From: Mycobacterium lentiflavum
GTDB taxonomy: Bacteria > Actinomycetota > Actinomycetes > Mycobacteriales > Mycobacteriaceae
Reading direction: 5' to 3'
Length of the DNA: 64,000 bases
Assembly (NCBI RefSeq): GCF_022374895.2
Contig: NZ_CP092423.2
Coordinates: forward strand, 5,332,001 to 5,396,000
Shown here: positions 1 to 9,737 of the stretch, piece after piece
Numbering within the stretch: the first letter of the stretch is position 1
Layout: each line of letters begins with the position of its first letter
The notes under the pieces: generated by a model
Databases searched by the model: none
What the model saw: the letters and a program-made list of their open reading frames with translations, nothing else
What the model was told of the DNA's origin: nothing
Program-made: the position numbers and the translations under genes

Positions 1-246
1 ATCGAGAGTGAGTGCGGCCATCGCGCACGCCGTCGGGGTCCGCGCGGACAGTTGCACGACCGAAGTGCCAAGCCGCACCCGTCGCGTCGACGAACCCCAC
101 CAGGCCAGCGGTGTGTAGGCGTCCGAACCCCATGCCTCGGCGGTGAACACGGCGTCGAATCCGGCGGCCTCCGCTTCGGCGACGAGCTCACCGTGGTTCT
201 CCGGCGGCTGAGCGCCCCAATATCCCAGCTGCAGACCCAGCTTCAT
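1..246 (-). CDS. LLM-class F420-dependent oxidoreductase, N-terminal part (cut by window edge)
   Basis: Eighty-two codons are readable from an ATG on the minus strand, and the rest of the gene lies outside the window. The protein opens with MKLGLQLGYWGAQPPENHGE and continues with AEAAGFDAVFTAEAWG and a GTSVVQL strand. These are typical of the first TIM-barrel strands of luciferase-like (LLM) F420-dependent oxidoreductases. By position it matches Rv3520c of M. tuberculosis, which lies divergent to the Rv3521-ltp4-ltp3 genes. A perfect KstR-type palindrome sits in the short divergent gap, so the gene is probably derepressed by cholesterol metabolites. Its substrate is not known to me. Confidence 0.88.
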   Translation of the reverse strand, partial: MKLGLQLGYWGAQPPENHGELVAEAEAAGFDAVFTAEAWGSDAYTPLAWWGSSTRRVRLGTSVVQLSARTPTACAMAALTLD

Positions 247-304
247 GTCTCCGCCTTTCCTGGCCAGAATGGACCCGACCACGACCCGATGTTGAAACGG
301 TTCT

Positions 305-318
305 TAGAACCTGTTCTA
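305..318. promoter_or_regulatory. KstR operator, divergent promoter
   Basis: The sequence TAGAACCTGTTCTA is a perfect palindrome fitting the KstR consensus TNNAACNNGTTNNA. It lies in the 81-bp gap between the divergent LLM oxidoreductase and the double-DUF35 gene, and ends 9 nt before the GTG of the latter. Confidence 0.9.
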
Positions 319-327
319 CTCGATGGC

Positions 328-1320
328 GTGACAGCCACTTCGAGCGGCCCGACCACGATCGATCATTCCGAGCCGCCCCTCTCAGCGCCGTTAACTCTGG
401 CCTTCGACTACACCCGTTCAGTCGGTACCACGCTCAGCAATTTCTTCACCGCACTGCGTGAGCGCCGCGTCCTCGGGGTGCGCGGATCGGATGGCCGCGT
501 GCATGTGCCACCGGCGGAATACGACCCGGTCACCTACGAACCGCTGGGCGAGATGGTACCGGTCTCATCCGTCGGCACCGTGGTGTCCTGGACCTGGCAG
601 CCCGAGCCCCTAGGGGGCGAGCCGCTGGACAAGCCGTTCGCCTGGGCGCTGATCAAACTGGACGGCGCCGACACCCCGTTGATCCACGCCGTCGACGCCG
701 GCACCCCGGACAAGATCAAGACCGGCACTCGGGTGCATGTGCACTGGGCCGACGAGACGGTGGGCGCCATCACCGACATCGCCTGCTTCAAGCTTGGTGA
801 CGAAGAAGAACCGGTCCAGCCGCCCGCCGGCGACCAGGACCCGGTCACGATGATCGTCACGCCGGTCTCGCTGACCATTCAGCACACCGCCTCCCACGAG
901 GAGAGCGCATACTTGCGCGCCATCGCGGAAGGCAAGCTGCTGGGCGCGCGCACCGGAAAGACCGGCAAGGTCTACTTCCCGCCGCACGGTGCCGACCCGG
1001 CCACCGGACAGCCCACGACCGAGTTCGTCGAGCTGCCGGACAAGGGCACCGTGACGACGTTCGCGATCATCAACATCCCGTTCCAGGGTCAGCGCATCAA
1101 GCCGCCCTATGTGGCTGCGTATGTGCTGTTGGACGGCGCCGACATCCCGTTCCTGCATCTGGTCGCCGACATCGACGCGCATGAGGTGCGGATGGGCATG
1201 CGAGTGGAAGCGGTGTGGAAGCCCCGGGAGGAATGGGGATTTGGCATCGACAACATCGAGTACTTCCGGCCCACCGGTGAACCGGACGCCGAGTACGACA
1301 CCTACAAGCACCACCTGTAA
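328..1320 (+). CDS. Double DUF35 (OB-fold) protein, Rv3521-like
   Basis: The 330-residue protein contains two DUF35-type units, at roughly residues 20-160 and 185-320. Each begins with a helix (SNFFTALRERRVLGVRGSDG; SAYLRAIAEGKLLGARTGKTG) and continues into an OB fold with an aligned FAWALIKLDGADTPLIHAV / VAAYVLLDGADIPFLHLV strand. DUF35 proteins partner thiolase-like Ltp aldolases, as in the DUF35 part of ChsH2 with Ltp2. The zinc-ribbon cysteines of many DUF35 proteins are missing in both halves. The GTG start was chosen because it follows the KstR box and gives a length close to the family; the open frame extends further upstream. The stop is 15 nt before ltp4. It is likely the accessory subunit of Ltp3 and/or Ltp4, which is an inference. 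Confidence 0.87.
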   Translation: MTATSSGPTTIDHSEPPLSAPLTLAFDYTRSVGTTLSNFFTALRERRVLGVRGSDGRVHVPPAEYDPVTYEPLGEMVPVSSVGTVVSWTWQPEPLGGEPLDKPFAWALIKLDGADTPLIHAVDAGTPDKIKTGTRVHVHWADETVGAITDIACFKLGDEEEPVQPPAGDQDPVTMIVTPVSLTIQHTASHEESAYLRAIAEGKLLGARTGKTGKVYFPPHGADPATGQPTTEFVELPDKGTVTTFAIINIPFQGQRIKPPYVAAYVLLDGADIPFLHLVADIDAHEVRMGMRVEAVWKPREEWGFGIDNIEYFRPTGEPDAEYDTYKHHL

Positions 1321-1335
1321 AGGGCTTACCTGCAC

Positions 1336-2399
1336 ATGAGCGAACGCAATGTTGCGGTCGTCGGCTTTGCCCACGCCCCGCACGTCCGCCGCACTGACGG
1401 CACCACCAACGGCGTCGAGATGTTGATTCCGTGTTTCGCCCAGCTCTACGAGGAGCTGGGCATCGCCCGGACCGACATCGGGTTCTGGTGCTCCGGATCG
1501 TCCGATTACCTTGCCGGACGCGCCTTTTCGTTCATCTCGGCGATCGACTCGATCGGCGCCGTCCCGCCGATCAACGAGTCGCACGTCGAGATGGATGCGG
1601 CCTGGGCCCTCTACGAGGCCTACATCAAGATCCTGACCGGCGAGGTGGACACCGCGCTGGTGTACGGCTTCGGCAAGTCCTCGGCCGGCATCCTGCGCCA
1701 GATCCTGTCCCGGCAGACCGACCCGTACACCGTCGCGCCGCTGTGGCCCGACTCGGTGTCGATGGCCGGACTGCAGGCGCGGATGGGTCTCGACTCCGGC
1801 AAGTGGAGCGAAATGCAGATGGCCCGAGTCGCATTCGATGCCTTCGCCAACGCCCGCCGCGTCGACAAGGTGGAATCAGCGGTCAATGTCGAGGGTCTGC
1901 TCGACCGGCCCTTCTTCGCCGACCCGCTGCGACGGCACGACATCGCACCGATCACCGACGGCGCTGCCGCGATCGTGCTGGCCGCCGACGACCGCGCGCG
2001 CGAGTTGCGCGAAAACCCGGCCTGGATAACCGGAATCGAGCATCGCATCGAAACCCCGGTGCTCGGTGCGCGCGACCTCACCGACTCTCCGTCGACGCGG
2101 GCCGCGACCAAGGCGGCCACCGGTGGCACCACCGCAAACCTCGACGTGGCCGAGATCCATGCGCCGTTCACCCACCAGCACCTGATCCTGGCGGACGCCA
2201 TCCGGATCCCGGGGAAGACGAAAGTCAATCCGTCCGGCGGTGCGCTGTCGGCCAACCCCATGTTCGTTGCCGGTCTCGAGCGCATCGGATTTGCCGCACA
2301 ACACATCTGGGACGGTTCTGCGAATCGGGTGCTGGCGCACGCCACCAGCGGACCGGCGCTGCAACAGAACCTGGTCGCGGTCATGGAAGGAAAGAACTG

Positions 2400-2400
<1 letters not shown>
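1336..2400 (+). CDS. ltp4: Thiolase-like steroid aldolase Ltp4
   Basis: The 354-residue protein belongs to the SCP-x/lipid-transfer thiolase superfamily (Rv3522-like). It has the C-terminal thiolase fold motif KVNPSGGALSANPMFVAGL, but no CxxxC-type nucleophile of a degradative thiolase. In Rhodococcus, ltp3 and ltp4 are needed to degrade C24-branched sterol side chains, presumably by retro-aldol cleavage of the CoA thioester. The stop codon overlaps the ltp3 start (ATGA), so the two are translationally coupled. An upstream DUF35 gene supplies the probable partner. Transcription should start at the KstR-controlled promoter ahead of the DUF35 gene. Confidence 0.9.
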
Positions 2401-3589
<1,189 letters not shown>

Positions 3590-3593
<4 letters not shown>

Positions 3594-3997
3594 GCCAAAA
3601 TCCGGCCCACGAGGCGGGCCGTCGCTCGCGCGAGGCGGTCGGGGCCAGGGACAAACAAGCCTGGCTTGCGGTGTTCACCGACGACGCGATCGTCGAGGAT
3701 CCCATCGGACCGTCGGCCTTCGACCCCGAAGGTAAGGGACATCGCGGTCGCGACGCCATCTCGGCGTTCTGGGACAAGGCCATCGCCCCCACCACCAAGA
3801 TCGAGTTCTTCTTCCGCGATACCTACCAGTGCGGTAACGAGGAAGCCAACGTCGGCTACATCCTGATCACGACGGGTGACTATCAAACGACGGCCGAAGG
3901 CGTGTTCACGTACAAGGCCAACGACGAAGGCAAACTGGTTGCCCTGCGCGCGTATTGGGAGATGGACCGCGCGGCCGCAAATACCCGCAAGGTCTAG
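3590..3997 (+). CDS. Ketosteroid isomerase-like / NTF2-fold (SnoaL-type) protein
   Basis: The 135-residue protein starts at a GTG that overlaps the ltp3 stop. The segment AVFTDDAIVEDPIG, followed by GHRGRDAISAFW, closely resembles the delta-5-3-ketosteroid isomerase core ALFADDATVEDPVG. The general base of KSI (Asp38 in the testosteroni enzyme) is preserved as Asp37. By my alignment the oxyanion-hole residues are not: Tyr14 corresponds to Ser, and Asp99 to Val or Phe. It could be a steroid isomerase of altered mechanism or a steroid-binding protein. I recall no such gene at this place in M. tuberculosis. The operon context supports a steroid-related role, but the function is unproven. Confidence 0.8.
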
Positions 3998-4076
3998 GTG
4001 CTCGGCAATCCGTTCCCCGAATTCACCGGGAACGTCCTGTGCGCGTGCAACGTCGCGCGGTATCCTCCTGGTTCCC

Positions 4077-5036
4077 ATGGACGAAATCAGGTCGCAAACA
4101 CCCACAACGAGTCGATCGCACCATCGGCTGCGGATCCTGTCCATCGCCGGTGCCGCAATCCTGGTGATCCTCGCGGTCGTCGCCGTCTACCTTCTATTCG
4201 GGCGCACGTCGGCGACACCGGCCTCGACCAAACCCAGTCCGACGCCGAATGCTGCGGGGCGGTCCGGCCAGGTTGCGCTGCCGTTCGAGCTCGTGGATAC
4301 CGACGGGCTGGAGGTGGATGGCGTCGGCGACGTCTACGTCTCCGACGCGGGCTCCGACCGGGTGTGGGAGCTGAAAGCCGGCTCTGACAAGCCGAATGTG
4401 CTCCCGTTCACCGGGCTCAAGGAGCCCGGCGGGTTGGCGGTGGACGGCAGCAATGCCCTCTATGTGGTCGACCAGAGAAACAATCGGGTACTGAAACTGC
4501 CGGCCGGCTCCAGCACCCAGATCGAATTGCCGATGACCGGGCTCGCGGATCCCCATGGAATAGCGGTGAATAGCCGCGGGAACGTCTTCGTCGCCGACTT
4601 TCAGGGCAATCGCGTGCTGGAATTGCCCGCAGGCTCGAATACTCAGGTGGAGGTGCCATTCGCCGGACTGGACCGACCGTACGACCTGGCCGTGGACGAG
4701 GCCGATACCGTGTATGCGGCCGACGCCGGCAACAACCGGGTGGTGAAACTGGCCGCGGGGACGACCACCCCGGTCGTCCTGCCATTCACCGGCCTGAATT
4801 TTCCGAACAGTGTGGCGATCGACCACAGCGGCAATGTGTACGTGACCGACCTGAACAACAATCGAGTGCTCAAGCTCTCGGCCGGTTCAAATACCGAATC
4901 CCGACTGCCCTTCGATAATTTGAGCGCCCCGTTCGAGGTGGCAGTGAGCCCGCAGGGCGATATTTACGTCGCTGATTTTCGCAACCGGGTGCTCAAAATG
5001 CCGGCGGGATACGAAACGATCGCGTTGGGAAGTTGA
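4077..5036 (+). CDS. Membrane-anchored NHL-repeat beta-propeller protein (PknD-sensor-like), first copy
   Basis: The 319-residue protein has a short cytoplasmic N-terminus rich in Ser, Thr and Arg. One transmembrane helix at about residues 20-42 (ILSIAGAAILVILAVVAVYL) and a Ser/Thr/Pro linker follow. Then come six NHL repeats of about 42 residues, each with an LPFTGL...P...AVD...VYV.D...NRVLKLPAGS pattern. This is the architecture and repeat consensus of the extracellular sensor of kinase PknD, but without a kinase. It matches Rv3524 by position. The next gene is a paralogue in the same orientation. The ATG was chosen because it gives a clean N-in anchor. The ligand is unknown. Confidence 0.88.
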   Translation: MDEIRSQTPTTSRSHHRLRILSIAGAAILVILAVVAVYLLFGRTSATPASTKPSPTPNAAGRSGQVALPFELVDTDGLEVDGVGDVYVSDAGSDRVWELKAGSDKPNVLPFTGLKEPGGLAVDGSNALYVVDQRNNRVLKLPAGSSTQIELPMTGLADPHGIAVNSRGNVFVADFQGNRVLELPAGSNTQVEVPFAGLDRPYDLAVDEADTVYAADAGNNRVVKLAAGTTTPVVLPFTGLNFPNSVAIDHSGNVYVTDLNNNRVLKLSAGSNTESRLPFDNLSAPFEVAVSPQGDIYVADFRNRVLKMPAGYETIALGS

Positions 5037-5143
5037 GCGGTATTTCGGGCGGGCGAGCGCTTCTTCGGAACTTGCTATGCGTCGGAAAAGCAGAGCGGTA
5101 GTGTCCTGGTGTCGCGAACACCGTGGTAGTTGAGGAGCCGGTC

Positions 5144-6118
5144 ATGGACGACGATTGGGAGATCGAGACGCCTGCAAAGGCCCCGCCGCCACGGCGGTCA
5201 CGACCCTCTCTGACGATCATGGCCGCCGCGGCCGTCATGATCCTTACCGGCCTCGGCGTGGCCGGATACTTCGCCTTCGCGCGATCGTCGTCCGGCAACG
5301 CATCGTCGCCCCAGACCACGACAACCAGCGCCGCGCCGCCCCCGACTGGCGCGGTCGTGCTGCCGTTCACCCTCGCGGATCCCGAAGGCGTGGAGGTGGA
5401 CAAGGCCGGCAATGTGTATGTCGCCGACTCGGGCGGCAACCGGGTGCTGGAATTGCGGGCCGGCTCCAACACGCCAATCGAGTTGCCGTTCACCGGCCTG
5501 AACCGTCCTGCCGGTCTGGCCACGGACCACGACGGCAATCTCTACGTCGTCGACCAATACAACAAGCGGGTGCTGAAGCTTCCCGCCGGCTCCAAGACTC
5601 AGGTCGAGCTTCCGTTCACGGGCCTGACCGAACCGCATGGGGTGACAGCGGACAGCGCCGGCAACGTCTACGTCGCCGACTTCAAGAACAACCAGGTGCT
5701 CGAAATGCCCACTGGCTCAACCGTTCAGGTTCCGGTTCCGTTCACCGGACTTAACCAGCCCTACGATCTCGCGGTCGACAGCGCGGACGCGATCTACGTC
5801 GCCGACGCCGGCAACAATCGGGTGCAGAAGCTGCCCACCGGGACGACCACCCCGGTCATTCTCCCGTTTACCGGCCTGAACTTTCCGAACAGTGTGGCCG
5901 TCGATCGCAGCAACAGCGTCTACGTCACCGACTTGAACAACAATCGGGTACTGCGATTGACGGCGGGCTCGAACACGGTGTCAGTGTTGCCTTTCGGCGA
6001 TCTGTTCGCGCCCTACGGAATCGCGGTCGGACCGCAGGATGACGTGTATGTGGTCGACTTCCGCAACCGGGTGCTGAAGTTGCCGGCCGGATATCAGCCG
6101 ACAGAACTTTCGCATTGA
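5144..6118 (+). CDS. Membrane-anchored NHL-repeat beta-propeller protein, second tandem copy
   Basis: The 324-residue paralogue of the preceding gene has the same plan. It has an acidic then basic N-terminus (MDDDWEIETPAKAPPPRRSR), a single transmembrane segment at about residues 25-45, a TTTTSAAPPP linker, and six NHL blades. A GAGGAG ribosome-binding site lies 6 nt before the ATG; an in-frame GTG 21 nt upstream is less likely. The two copies share long stretches of near-identity in blades 4 and 5 (TTPV.LPFTGLNFPNSVA). They must come from a local duplication rather than a frameshift of one gene, because each has its own membrane anchor. Confidence 0.88.
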   Translation: MDDDWEIETPAKAPPPRRSRPSLTIMAAAAVMILTGLGVAGYFAFARSSSGNASSPQTTTTSAAPPPTGAVVLPFTLADPEGVEVDKAGNVYVADSGGNRVLELRAGSNTPIELPFTGLNRPAGLATDHDGNLYVVDQYNKRVLKLPAGSKTQVELPFTGLTEPHGVTADSAGNVYVADFKNNQVLEMPTGSTVQVPVPFTGLNQPYDLAVDSADAIYVADAGNNRVQKLPTGTTTPVILPFTGLNFPNSVAVDRSNSVYVTDLNNNRVLRLTAGSNTVSVLPFGDLFAPYGIAVGPQDDVYVVDFRNRVLKLPAGYQPTELSH

Positions 6119-6128
6119 TCCCGATGGC

Positions 6129-6653
6129 CTAGATCGGCTCCAGCCCGGTGAGATGCCGCTGCGCGAGATCGCGATAGGCCTGCGGATTCAGGTTGATCCA
6201 CATCTCGGCACCCGTTCCGGCGATCGGGCCCTTGATCTGGGCTGGCGCTCCGACGACAAGCACCCCGGTGGGAATCTGCGTGCCCGCGGTCACCAGGGAA
6301 TGCGCTGCGACCAGGCTGCGCGCACCGATCACCGCGCCGTCGAGAACCGTGGCATGGTTGGCGATCATCGCCTCAGACCCCACGTGAACCCCATGAATGA
6401 CACACATATGGGCCACCGTCGCGCCCGGTCCGATGTCGACGGGAATGCCCGGCGGCGCGTGCAACACCGATCCGTCCTGCACATTGGCGCCTTCGCGCAC
6501 GACGATCGGCCCATAATCGCCGCGCAGTACGGCGTTGAACCAGACCGACGCCCCGGCCTCGACCGTGACGTCGCCGATCAGGGTCGCGGTCGGCGCCACG
6601 AAAGCCGTGGGATCGATCCGTGGCGCCCGCCCCTCGAAAGCGAACAGTGGCAT
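6129..6653 (-). CDS. Gamma-carbonic anhydrase family protein (Rv3525c-like)
   Basis: The 174-residue left-handed beta-helix protein has hexapeptide-type repeats (IGDVTVEAGASVWFNAVLRG, VREGANVQDGSVLHA, IGPGATVAH). Histidines in GSVLHAP, VAHMCVIHG and IANHATV are placed as in the zinc-binding set of the gamma-carbonic anhydrase fold. Many members of the family have weak or no anhydrase activity, and some act on acyl-CoA or other substrates. It is convergent with the NHL gene (10-nt gap) and divergent from kshA. The same KstR box could therefore influence it, although its start is 84 nt from the box. Confidence 0.88.
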   Translation of the reverse strand: MPLFAFEGRAPRIDPTAFVAPTATLIGDVTVEAGASVWFNAVLRGDYGPIVVREGANVQDGSVLHAPPGIPVDIGPGATVAHMCVIHGVHVGSEAMIANHATVLDGAVIGARSLVAAHSLVTAGTQIPTGVLVVGAPAQIKGPIAGTGAEMWINLNPQAYRDLAQRHLTGLEPI

Positions 6654-6736
6654 CGTCTAGATATACCCCAAGCATGACCCGGCCCCCGGGACACCGCAGT
6701 TAGACCCGCTGTCGTTGCGCGTCGGTGTCAGAAAAC

Positions 6737-6750
6737 TGTAACGTGTTCTA
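6737..6750. promoter_or_regulatory. KstR operator upstream of kshA
   Basis: The sequence TGTAACGTGTTCTA fits TNNAACNNGTTNNA. It lies 30 nt ahead of the kshA GTG, in the gap shared with the divergent carbonic-anhydrase-like gene. Confidence 0.9.
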
Positions 6751-6780
6751 GTTAGAGGGCAATCAAGTTGGAGGTGACAG

Positions 6781-7953
6781 GTGAGTACCGACACCAAGGC
6801 GGTCGGCATCCGGGAAATCGATCCCGGCGCGTTGCCGACCAGATACGCCCGTGGCTGGCACTGTCTGGGCGTCGCAAAGGACTTCCAAGACGGTAAGCCG
6901 CATTCCGTTCAGGCTTTCGGCACCAAGCTGGTGGTCTTCGCAGACTCGAAGGGCGAGATCAAGGTTCTCGACGGCTACTGCCGCCACATGGGCGGAGACC
7001 TGTCCGAGGGCACCATCAAGGGCGACGAGGTCGCCTGCCCGTTCCACGACTGGCGCTGGGGCGGCGACGGCCGCTGCAAGCTGGTGCCGTACGCCAAGCG
7101 CACGCCCAAGACGGCCCGCACCCGGTCGTGGACGACCGATGTGCGCGGCGGCCTGCTGTTCGTGTGGCACGACCATGAACAGAATCCGCCCGACCCCGCG
7201 GTCCGAATCCCCGACATCCCGGAAGCCCACAGTGACGAGTGGACCGAGTGGCGCTGGAACAGCATCCTCATCGAGGGGTCCAACTGCCGCGACATCATTG
7301 ACAACGTCACCGATATGGCGCATTTCTTCTACATCCACTTCGGGTTGCCGACGTACTTCAAGAATGTCTTCGAGGGTCACATCGCCTCGCAGTACCTGCA
7401 CAACGTGGGCCGGCCGGACGTCAGCGATTTGGGCACCTCCTACGGCGAGGCGCACCTGGACTCCGAAGCGTCCTACTTCGGCCCGTCGTTCATGATCAAC
7501 TGGCTGCACAACAGTTATGGCGGCTACAAGGCCGAGTCGATTCTGATCAACTGCCACTACCCGGTGACCCAGAACTCGTTCGTGCTGCAGTGGGGGGTCA
7601 TCGTCGAAAAGCCCAAGGGCATGGACGAAAAGATGACCGAAAAGCTGTCCCGGGTCTTCACCGAGGGTGTCAGCAAGGGCTTTTTGCAAGACGTCGAGAT
7701 CTGGAAGCACAAGACGAGGATCGACAACCCCCTGCTGGTTGAGGAAGACGGCGCCGTGTACCAGCTGCGTCGCTGGTATCAGCAGTTCTATGTCGATGCC
7801 GCCGACGTCGAACCGGAAATGGTGGAGCGCTTCGAGATCGAGGTCGACACCACCCGTGCCATCGAACACTGGAACGTTGAGGTTGCCGAGAACCTCAAGG
7901 CACAGGATGCCGAAACCGCTGCGGCCCAAGAAGTTCCAGCCGAACAGCACTGA
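6781..7953 (+). CDS. kshA: 3-ketosteroid 9-alpha-hydroxylase, oxygenase component
   Basis: The 390-residue Rieske non-haem iron oxygenase hydroxylates C9 of 1,4-androstadiene-3,17-dione or its CoA-thioester relatives, triggering opening of ring B. The Rieske cluster ligands are visible as Cys67-x-His69 and Cys86-x2-His89 (YCRHMGG, ACPFHDW). The mononuclear iron motif follows as NVTDMAHFFYIHFG, supplying two histidines. A GGAGG ribosome-binding site lies ahead of the GTG start. Electrons come from KshB, encoded near the right end of the window. The gene is controlled by the KstR box just upstream. Confidence 0.97.
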   Translation: MSTDTKAVGIREIDPGALPTRYARGWHCLGVAKDFQDGKPHSVQAFGTKLVVFADSKGEIKVLDGYCRHMGGDLSEGTIKGDEVACPFHDWRWGGDGRCKLVPYAKRTPKTARTRSWTTDVRGGLLFVWHDHEQNPPDPAVRIPDIPEAHSDEWTEWRWNSILIEGSNCRDIIDNVTDMAHFFYIHFGLPTYFKNVFEGHIASQYLHNVGRPDVSDLGTSYGEAHLDSEASYFGPSFMINWLHNSYGGYKAESILINCHYPVTQNSFVLQWGVIVEKPKGMDEKMTEKLSRVFTEGVSKGFLQDVEIWKHKTRIDNPLLVEEDGAVYQLRRWYQQFYVDAADVEPEMVERFEIEVDTTRAIEHWNVEVAENLKAQDAETAAAQEVPAEQH

Positions 7954-7957
7954 CGAC

Positions 7958-8407
7958 ATGGGTGACGATCAGCCGACGATTCCCGACGTCGATCGGCTCG
8001 CCCGATCGATGCTACTGCTGCATGGCGACGGCCACGACCACGACCACGAGGACAAGCCCGCACGCAACGGTGGCTCTGGATCTTGGTCGAAGTCAAGGGA
8101 TTTCGCGAACGACCCGCAGCGGGCAGCCGCGGTCCGCGAGGCCAGCCTGGCCGATCGGCAGCGCTACCTGACCTCAGGTCTGCAGCCGGTCGATTGCCGC
8201 TTCTGCCATGTCACGGTGACCGTGCGCAGGCTGGGACCGGGACATACCGCGGTGCAATGGAATACCGACGCGTCGCAGCGTTGTGCTTACTTCGCCGGGG
8301 TGCGTGAATCCGGCGGTGACCCCGCACGAACCAAGTCCTGCCCTCGCCTGTCCGACAGCATCGAACACGCGGTGGCCGAGGGCTACCTGGAGCGTACGGA
8401 AGACTGA
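7958..8407 (+). CDS. Conserved hypothetical protein, Rv3527-like, possible metal-binding
   Basis: The 149-residue protein starts 4 nt after kshA, so it is almost certainly cotranscribed with it. The N-terminal part contains a His/Asp-rich stretch (LLHGDGHDHDHED). The C-terminal part has four cysteines, in CRFC, QRCAYF and KSCPRL, that could form a metal site. Its length matches Rv3527, a conserved protein of unknown function. Nothing in the sequence assigns a reaction. An accessory role with the Rieske oxygenase is possible from position only. Confidence 0.85.
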   Translation: MGDDQPTIPDVDRLARSMLLLHGDGHDHDHEDKPARNGGSGSWSKSRDFANDPQRAAAVREASLADRQRYLTSGLQPVDCRFCHVTVTVRRLGPGHTAVQWNTDASQRCAYFAGVRESGGDPARTKSCPRLSDSIEHAVAEGYLERTED

Positions 8408-8543
8408 TTCAGCGTGGCGATTGCCTCGATCCGCGTCGAGTGCGCGCCCAGGGCGGCAAGATTGCCGAAATTCCGTCCAGGAGCACCACTCAACGCGGCC
8501 GACGCACACTCGACGCGGACTCGGACCGCGCCGGCCCACCCGA

Positions 8544-9692
8544 TCACAGCCCGGCGAAGCGTTCCTTGACCTCGTCCGCGGTGAGCCCGTAGTCGGCCAG
8601 CGAGTATTTGTGTTTCGGAGCCCGCGCGCCGGTCTGACTCTCGGCGTGGCTTTCCTCCATGGCCTTTCGCGCCTCGTCAGTCAGGTTCAGGCCGAAGTGG
8701 CGATATACCGTGGCGACCGTTGCGAGCGGATCGGCGATCAAGTCGTGGTAGTCGACGTCGCAGAACTGGGCGGGGTCGTATTTGGCGCGTGCGGTGTTGA
8801 ACAACTGCAGACCGCGCGACCAGGTTTCCATCGCGTCAGCACCGATCTGGGCGCCGGAGAAGCTCGTCGACCATCCCTCGGCGGTGTGCTGCGCCAACGA
8901 GCACATCGATGCCAAGATCGTCTCCACCGGCCGGTGCGTCTGGATCACCAGGGCGTCCGGATAGGTCGCCATCAACGCGTCCAGCGCAAACAGATGGCTG
9001 GGATTCTTGAGCACCCAACGCTTTTCGACGTCGTTCAGCCCGATCAGCTGAAGGTTGCGACGGTGCCGCCGGTATGACGGCGTCCAGTCCTGCCGCGAGA
9101 GCCACTGCGAGTAGGTAGGTAGATGCGACAGCGTCTCATAGGACACCGAATGCAGCGACTGGCGCAGCAGCTGCCAGCACTCCTCCAGCTCATAGGCGGC
9201 CATGAAATGCAGGCCGGTGTATTCCGGATTCTCCGCGTGAGCCTTTTCGAACTGCGCGTTCAGCGAGCTGTACCACGGGTTGGCATCCCACTCGTCCCGC
9301 GGCGGACGCGGTTGCGGGAACTCGGCCAGCCACAGGTGCAGTCCCTGATGCACAGGATCGGCTCCGAGCAGGCGGTGCAAGATCGTGGTGCCGGTGCGCG
9401 GCAGGCCGGTGACGAAGATCGGCCGCTCGATGCCCACCTCGGCGTGCTGCGGATACTGCTTCCAGGCCGCTTCGGAGAACAGCCTGGACACCAACGCGCC
9501 GCGCAAGAAGAAACGATTCATCTTGCTACCCAACGGAGTTAGGTCGGCATCGCGCCGGTAGGACTCCAGCAGCACCTCAAGGGCTTCGCGGTAGTTGTCG
9601 TCGTCAACGCCGAAGTCGTCGAGCCCCACCAGCTTGGTGGCCGAGGCCTGCATGTCCTCGACGGTGCCCACGTCGGTGCGCTCAACCCTCAT
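8544..9692 (-). CDS. Sulfotransferase-family protein (Rv3529c-like)
   Basis: The 382-residue protein has the PAPS-binding P-loop TGLPRTGTTILHRLLG near residue 95, a later VIQTHRPVETILAS segment that can bind the 3'-phosphate, and the all-alpha C-terminus of this mycobacterial group. The family transfers sulfate from PAPS to hydroxyl or amine acceptors, but the acceptor here is unknown. It follows the SDR gene at a distance of 45 nt, with a dispersed intergenic repeat in the gap. It is probably transcribed from the KstR box upstream of the DUF1214 gene, so a sterol-derived substrate is plausible. Confidence 0.88.
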   Translation of the reverse strand: MRVERTDVGTVEDMQASATKLVGLDDFGVDDDNYREALEVLLESYRRDADLTPLGSKMNRFFLRGALVSRLFSEAAWKQYPQHAEVGIERPIFVTGLPRTGTTILHRLLGADPVHQGLHLWLAEFPQPRPPRDEWDANPWYSSLNAQFEKAHAENPEYTGLHFMAAYELEECWQLLRQSLHSVSYETLSHLPTYSQWLSRQDWTPSYRRHRRNLQLIGLNDVEKRWVLKNPSHLFALDALMATYPDALVIQTHRPVETILASMCSLAQHTAEGWSTSFSGAQIGADAMETWSRGLQLFNTARAKYDPAQFCDVDYHDLIADPLATVATVYRHFGLNLTDEARKAMEESHAESQTGARAPKHKYSLADYGLTADEVKERFAGL

Positions 9693-9700
9693 CTCGCCGG

Positions 9701-9728
9701 CTCCTCCTCATCGCTTCGCGCATCGTCG
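9701..9728. repeat. Dispersed intergenic repeat, copy 1 (short form)
   Basis: The modules CTCCTCCTCATCG, CTTCGCGC and GCATCGTCG occur here. They recur at 34413-34512 and 59008-59068. The copy sits between the sulfotransferase start and the SDR stop. Confidence 0.6.
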
Positions 9729-9737
9729 ATGGCGGCA

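Noticed and set aside
1431..2399. Upstream extension of the ltp3 frame through ltp4
   Set aside because: The extension is Arg-rich and unlike any protein. The conserved Ltp3 start is the ATG overlapping the ltp4 stop.
4077..6118. The two NHL genes as one frameshifted gene
   Set aside because: Each has its own start, its own cytoplasmic tail and its own transmembrane helix, with a clear stop and ribosome-binding site between them.
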